DNA of 64,000 bases from DASUPK01 sp963695675 (GTDB lineage Bacteria; Actinomycetota; Thermoleophilia; Solirubrobacterales; 70-9), in NCBI GenBank assembly GCA_963695675.1, contig CAVOGY010000001.1, positions 62,001 to 126,000 on the forward strand. Direction: 5' to 3'. This document shows, in pieces, positions 59,887 to 64,000 of the stretch (positions within the stretch are counted from its first letter, which is position 1; the number at the start of each line of letters is the position of its first letter). Position numbers and translations under genes: made by a program. The notes under the pieces are model-generated. The model saw nothing but the letters and a program-made list of their open reading frames with translations, was not told where the DNA came from and did not search any database.

Positions 59887-60822
59887 ATGCAGGCGCCATT
59901 CGTGGCGGCCACCGTCGTGCGGGCGCAGAGCCCGACCAGCGTCCGGGCCGGCGACTCGGCGATCGTGCGCCCGGACGGCGCGATCGAGGGGTTCGTCGGG
60001 GGCACCTGCGCGGAGGCGTCGGTGCGCCTCTACTCGCTGCGTGCGATGGAGAGCGGCGAGCCCCTGCTCCTGCGCATCCTGCCCGGCGCGGCCGAGGGGG
60101 AACCCGAGGCCGAGGAGGGCTCCGTGACGGTCAAGAACCCCTGCCTGAGCGGCGGCGCGCTCGAGGTCTTCCTCGAGCCGCACCTGCCGGCGCCGACGAT
60201 GAGGGTCGTCGGCTCGGCGCCGATCGCGATCGCGCTCGCCGACCTGGCGGGGCGGGTGGGCTATGCGGTCGAGTCCGGGCCGGCGGAGCTGGCCCGGCCC
60301 AGCGCGGGCGACGCCGCGGTGATCGTGGCCTCACACGGCCACGACGAGGAGCGGGTGCTCACCGAGGCGCTCCGGTCGGAAGTCCCGTACGTGGCCCTGG
60401 TCGCCAGCGAGGTTCGCGGCCTCGCCGTGCGCGAGTCGCTCGACGTTTCCGAGCAGGAGCGCGCCCGCCTGCACACGCCGGCGGGACTCGAGATCGGGGC
60501 GGAGACGCCGGAGGAGATCGCGCTCGCGATCCTCGCGGAGATCGTCGCCCTGAGGCCGAAGGACGAGGCGGGGCGGGCGCCGAGGCCCCGGGCCACCGGG
60601 ATCGAGGCGGCACCGGTCCAGTCTCCCGTCCCGGTCCCAGCCGAGCCGGCGCCGGTCGCCCTCTCGACGGAGACCGCCATCGACCCGGTCTGCGGCATGG
60701 AGGTCGCGGTCAGCGAGGCGAGCATTCAGCTCGAGCGCGATGGGGAGATCCACTACTTCTGCTCCGAGGGTTGCCGTGACACGTTCAGCGCCCAGGGCGT
60801 TCCGGATGGCGCGGCGCACTGA
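59887..60822 (+). CDS. XdhC/CoxI-like protein with C-terminal YHS domain
   Basis: 311 residues. The N-terminal XdhC_CoxI domain is seen in ATVVRAQSPTSVRAGDSAIV and IEGFVGGTCAEASVRLYSLR, with a Rossmann-like XdhC_C part (MRVVGSAPIAIALADLAGRV). After a Pro-rich linker comes a YHS metal-binding domain (DPVCGMEVAVSEASIQLERD, then YFCSEGCRDTFSA). XdhC proteins carry and sulfurate Mo cofactor; YHS domains bind metals such as copper. ATG 59887 is set by AGGAGAAGGAGAAGG; TTG 59842 is less likely. Confidence 0.85.
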   Translation: MQAPFVAATVVRAQSPTSVRAGDSAIVRPDGAIEGFVGGTCAEASVRLYSLRAMESGEPLLLRILPGAAEGEPEAEEGSVTVKNPCLSGGALEVFLEPHLPAPTMRVVGSAPIAIALADLAGRVGYAVESGPAELARPSAGDAAVIVASHGHDEERVLTEALRSEVPYVALVASEVRGLAVRESLDVSEQERARLHTPAGLEIGAETPEEIALAILAEIVALRPKDEAGRAPRPRATGIEAAPVQSPVPVPAEPAPVALSTETAIDPVCGMEVAVSEASIQLERDGEIHYFCSEGCRDTFSAQGVPDGAAH

Positions 60823-61417
60823 GCCGTTCGTCACCGGTCTCGTGCTCGCCGCCGGTGGCTCGAGCCGGCTCGGCGAGCCGAAGCAGCTGCTGCCGTACGG
60901 CTCGGGCACTCTCCTCGACCACGCCCTCGAGACCGCGCGGGCAAGTGCGTTCGACCAGCTGATCGTCGCGATCGGCGGCAGCTCGCGGGAGGTCCGGAGC
61001 CGCGTCGACCTGTCGGGCGCCGAGGTGGTGGAGAACCCGGACTTCGGAGAGGGCTGCTCGTCCTCGATCGCCGCCGGCCTCAGCGCACTCGATCCGCGCG
61101 CCGAGCTTCTCGTCCTGATGCTCGGCGACCAGCCCGGCGTGACGCCCGCCACGGTCCGCGCGCTGGTCGCGGGCTGCGGCGAGGGCACGGTCCTGGCGGC
61201 GTGCGTCTACGACGACGGACGCGGCCACCCGCTCGCCTTCGGCAGGGCCGTCTTCGGCGACCTGCGGGAGCTGCACGGCGACAAGGCGGTTTGGAAGCTG
61301 ATGGAGCGCCGCTCCGACGAGGTGGTCGAGGTCAGGGTCCCCGGCCAGATCCCGCGCGATGTCAACACCCGCGAGGACTACGAGGCCGTCCTGGCTGAGT
61401 CCGGGAGCTTGGCATGA
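60806..61417 (+). CDS. MocA/CoxC-like molybdopterin nucleotidyltransferase
   Basis: 203 residues, NTP_transf_3 fold. LVLAAGGSSRLGEPKQLLPY is the nucleotide-binding loop, with VENPDFGEGCSSSIAAGL and LVLMLGDQPGVTPATV following, as in MocA, which makes molybdopterin cytosine dinucleotide (MCD). CO dehydrogenases use MCD, so the role fits. The start overlaps the end of the previous gene by 17 nt; the stop overlaps coxD (ATGA). Confidence 0.9.
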   Translation: MARRTEPFVTGLVLAAGGSSRLGEPKQLLPYGSGTLLDHALETARASAFDQLIVAIGGSSREVRSRVDLSGAEVVENPDFGEGCSSSIAAGLSALDPRAELLVLMLGDQPGVTPATVRALVAGCGEGTVLAACVYDDGRGHPLAFGRAVFGDLRELHGDKAVWKLMERRSDEVVEVRVPGQIPRDVNTREDYEAVLAESGSLA

Positions 61418-62334
61418 GCGACGCCGTCCGCCCCGGCGCCGAGAGCCCGGTGAGCGCTGCGGTCCCAGACATCGAGTCGCTCAAGCGGCAGCTCGACGCC
61501 GTGGACTACCTGGCCGACGACGGGCTCGCCACCGCGCTGTTCCTCTCGCTGCGACTGCCCCAGCCGCTGCTGCTCGAAGGGGAGGCGGGGGTCGGCAAGA
61601 CCGAGGCGGCCAAGGCCCTGGCGGCCGCGCTCGGCACCGAGCTGATCCGCCTGCAGTGCTACGAGGGGATCGACTCCTCGGAGGCGCTGTACGAGTGGAA
61701 CTACCCGCGCCAGCTGCTCCGGATCCGCTCGTCTGAGGCGAGCGGCGGCGAGTTCGCCGAGGAGGAGCTCTTCGGCATGGAGTTCCTGACCCCGCGCCCG
61801 CTGCTCCGGGCGATCGAGCACCCGGGGCCGCTGCCCGCCGTGCTGCTCGTGGACGAGCTCGACCGGGCCGACGACGACTTCGAGGCGTTCCTCTTCGAGA
61901 TGCTCGCGGAGTCGAGCGTCACGATCCCGGAGATCGGCACGATCCGGGCCACGCACCCGCCGGCAGTGATCCTGACCTCGAATCGCACGCGCGACCTGCA
62001 CGACGCGCTCAAGCGCCGCTGCCTGTACCACTGGATCGACTACCCGAGCCCGGCGCGCGAGGTCGAGATCGTCCGGCGCCGCGTGCCGGGGACGGCGGAG
62101 GAGCTCGCGACCGAGGCGGCGGAGGCGGTTCGCCGCCTGCGTTCGAGCGACGTCCAGAAGCCGCCCGGGATCGCGGAGACGATCGACTGGGTCGCCGCCC
62201 TCGAGCTGCTCGGGGTCGATCACCTCGACGCCTCCGCCGCTGAGCGGACCCTGGGCTCGGTGCTCAAGTACCGTGACGATCAGGAGCAGATCACCGAGCA
62301 GGGACTCGATCGGCTGGTGGGCACGGATGCGTGA
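61414..62334 (+). CDS. coxD: CoxD-like MoxR AAA+ ATPase
   Basis: 306 residues. Walker A LEGEAGVGKTEAAKALA, Walker B VLLVDELDRADDDF, sensor LTSNRTRDLHDALKRRC and the MoxR pattern CYEGIDSSEALYEWNYPRQL. With CoxE it activates the Mo-Cu centre using ATP. ATG overlaps the previous stop by four nucleotides. Confidence 0.93.
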   Translation: MSDAVRPGAESPVSAAVPDIESLKRQLDAVDYLADDGLATALFLSLRLPQPLLLEGEAGVGKTEAAKALAAALGTELIRLQCYEGIDSSEALYEWNYPRQLLRIRSSEASGGEFAEEELFGMEFLTPRPLLRAIEHPGPLPAVLLVDELDRADDDFEAFLFEMLAESSVTIPEIGTIRATHPPAVILTSNRTRDLHDALKRRCLYHWIDYPSPAREVEIVRRRVPGTAEELATEAAEAVRRLRSSDVQKPPGIAETIDWVAALELLGVDHLDASAAERTLGSVLKYRDDQEQITEQGLDRLVGTDA

Positions 62335-62349
62335 GGAGGCTGAACGCGG

Positions 62350-63449
62350 ATGAAGGACGTCATGGAGGTCGTCGGGGACTGGGTCGGCGCCGGCGATCCT
62401 GTCGCGCTGGCGACTGTCGTCGACACGAAGAAGTCCGCGCCGCAGCCGCCGGGAACGAAGATGGCGATCAACGAGGCCGGCAGGATGGCGGGGGCGGTCT
62501 CCGGAGGATGCGTGGAGGGACAGGTCGTCCAGGTGGCCGAGGGCATCCTGAAGGGCGATGCGCCGCAGCTCCTCGAGTACGGGATCGCCGACGAAGACGC
62601 CTGGGACGTCGGGCTGCCCTGCGGCGGCGAGATCTCGATCTGGGTGGAGACCTATGACGACGACGGTCTGGAGGGCCGCTTCAGGGAGCTGGGTCTCCAG
62701 GGTGGGCGTGGAGCCCTGACCACCCTTCTCGAGGGCGCCGAGGTCGGCGCGAAGCTGCTGCTGCTGGAGGATGGGACGCGCGACGGCTCCCTCGGGGACC
62801 CCGAGCTGGATGAGGCCGCGGTGACGAGGGCGGCGTCCGCGATGTGGTCCGAGCGCAGCGAGCTCTACGAGCACGATGGGCAGACCCTGTTCGTCGATGT
62901 GGTCGCACCACCGCCCCGGTTGATCATCTTCGGCGCGGTGGACTTCGCGGCCCAGCTGGCCGCCGCGGCGAAGCTGGCCGGCTGGCGCGCCTTCGTGGTC
63001 GATCCGCGCAAGCGCTTCGCGACCGCCGACCGCTTCCCGGAGGCCGAGCATGTGATCGCGGCATGGCCCGACAAGGCCCTGGACGAGCTCGGCGGAATCG
63101 ACCGAGCCACCTCGATCGCGGTGCTCACTCACGACCCCAAGCTCGACGACGCCGTGCTCAAGATCGCCCTTCGCTCCGACGCCCAGTACATCGGAGCCAT
63201 GGGCAGCCGGCGGGCGCAGGAGAAGCGTCGCGAGCGCCTGCTCGCCGAGGGCCTGACCGATGAGGAGCTCGGGCGCCTGGCGGCTCCGATCGGGCTCGAT
63301 ATCGGCGCCCTGTCGGCGGCGGAGACCGCGATCTCGATCATGGGCGAGATCACGGCCGTGCGCCGGGGACGCGAAGGCGGGCGACTGAAGACCGTCAAGG
63401 GCCGAATTCACGACGCGGTCCCGGATCCGAGCCGGCGCCGGCTCGGTGA
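62350..63449 (+). CDS. XdhC family Mo-cofactor maturation protein (CoxF-like)
   Basis: About 366 residues. XdhC_CoxI domain (VALATVVDTKKSAPQPPGTK, AGAVSGGCVEGQVVQVAEG) and Rossmann XdhC_C domain (PRLIIFGAVDFAAQLAAAAK, VVDPRKRFATADRFPEAEHV, IGAMGSRRAQEKRRERL). Homology ends about 63400 (LKTVKGRIHDAV). The uninterrupted frame continues to 63780 across two other genes; a one-base shift would end it at TGA 63447-63449, overlapping the next GTG, as other operon joints here do. ATG start. Confidence 0.9.
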
Positions 63450-63638
63450 TCGACGGTGCTCTCGTCTTCACACCACTGCTCGGACACGTGGCCGGTGTCC
63501 CGGTCGAGGAGACGCTGCCGGGCGTGCTCGCGATCGGGGCTCGTCGGCGTTCGCCTCGCGACGGAGTGGGTTCGGCGCCGACTCCGTTGGCGCGCCGCCA
63601 GAGAGCAGAGTCGCCGGGAAGGGGGCGGCGCCGGATGA
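63446..63638 (+). CDS. small membrane protein between xdhC and moaA (frame break)
   Basis: About 63 residues after repair: IDGALVFTPLLGHVAGVPVE, then a helix (VLAIGLVGVRLATEWV) and a basic end. The frame breaks in the GGGG at 63536-63539 (one G too many). The repaired stop (TGA 63636-63638) overlaps the moaA ATG at 63635. Not recognised as a named family. Confidence 0.55.
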
Positions 63639-64000
63639 CGCAGCGCGAGCCCCTCCGCGACGGTCACGGCCGGCTCGATCGGCGACCTGCGGCTCTCGGT
63701 CGTCGATCGCTGCAACTTCCGCTGCCAGTACTGCATGCCTGCCGAGGGTCTTCCCTGGCTCGACCGCTCTGAGATCCTGACCTTCGAGGAGACCAAGCGC
63801 CTGGTCGGGCTGTTCGCTTCGATGGGCGTCGGTGACCTGAGGCTTACCGGGGGCGAGCCCCTCGTCCGCCGTGAGTTCCCCAAGCTGGTCTCGATGCTGC
63901 GTGGCATCGAGGGCCTCCGCGAGATCTCGGTGACCACGAACGGGTACCTGCTCGAGCGCGACGCCGAGTCACTGGTCCGAGCCGGCGTGGACCGCTTCAA
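63635..64000 (+). CDS. moaA: GTP 3',8-cyclase MoaA, 5' part (frame break)
   Basis: Radical SAM enzyme, first step of molybdenum cofactor synthesis; cut off by the window end. LSVVDRCNFRCQYCMPAEGL holds the CxxxCxxC cluster, then LTGGEPLVRREFPKLVSML and SVTTNGYLLERDAESLVRAG. The N-terminus MTQREPLRDGHGRL is one frame off from IGDLRLSVVDRC; one extra G near 63677 explains it. ATG overlaps the previous stop. Fits the Mo-enzyme cluster. Confidence 0.88.

Noticed and set aside
61378..63471. 697-codon minus-strand frame
   Set aside because: Antisense of coxD and xdhC, whose Walker and XdhC motifs are unmistakable.

Overview
The window is GC-rich bacterial DNA from an actinobacterium, most likely of the class Thermoleophilia (Solirubrobacterales-like); this is inferred from base composition, protein style, many GTG/TTG starts and leaderless starts, and no 16S rRNA is present to confirm it. 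No phage, IS transposase, CRISPR array or origin was seen.

1-16.4 kb is a loosely packed accessory region of short genes on both strands: two lipoproteins, SnoaL-like and cupin proteins, a GDSL esterase, a DHFR-like reductase, DUF1326, an alpha/beta hydrolase, a WS/DGAT acyltransferase, a cupredoxin, cyanase, DegV and a methyltransferase. It is littered with at least 14 full or partial copies of a small hairpin-forming repeat containing CATGCAAAGC. It also holds a 512-bp near-identical inverted duplication (1932-2443 and 11774-12285) that carries a small secreted-protein gene. Neither repeat was seen to the right of 14.4 kb.

16.9-48.3 kb is housekeeping: tRNA-Met(CAU), an M29 aminopeptidase, glutamate formimidoyltransferase, an MBL hydrolase, hisS, aspS, a membrane GH3 enzyme, an IscU-MnmA fusion, alaS, a five-gene peptide ABC transporter, ruvX, mltG, the shikimate genes aroE, aroC, aroKB (fused) and aroQ, then pepQ and a beta-phosphoglucomutase/GH65 phosphorylase pair. 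Many first genes have a TAnnnT element 6-7 nt before a GTG or ATG, as expected for leaderless mRNAs.

48.4-64 kb begins with an antiporter, a cupin, LtrA and YceI on the minus strand. A plus-strand cluster for aerobic form I carbon monoxide dehydrogenase follows: coxG, five consecutive small single-helix membrane proteins, coxM, coxS, coxL (with the AYRCSFR signature), the VWA protein coxE, a stand-alone fragment of the CoxL molybdenum domain, an XdhC-YHS fusion, a MocA-like nucleotidyltransferase, the MoxR ATPase coxD, a second xdhC, a small membrane protein and the start of moaA. The cluster thus pairs the enzyme with its cofactor synthesis and maturation. The five membrane proteins and the CoxL fragment are the best candidates for undescribed biology.

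Eight clear and two inferred single-base reading-frame breaks lie in genes that should be intact (aspS, alaS, iscU-mnmA, moaA and others). They look like residual sequencing indels rather than true pseudogenes, and the affected entries span both frames.
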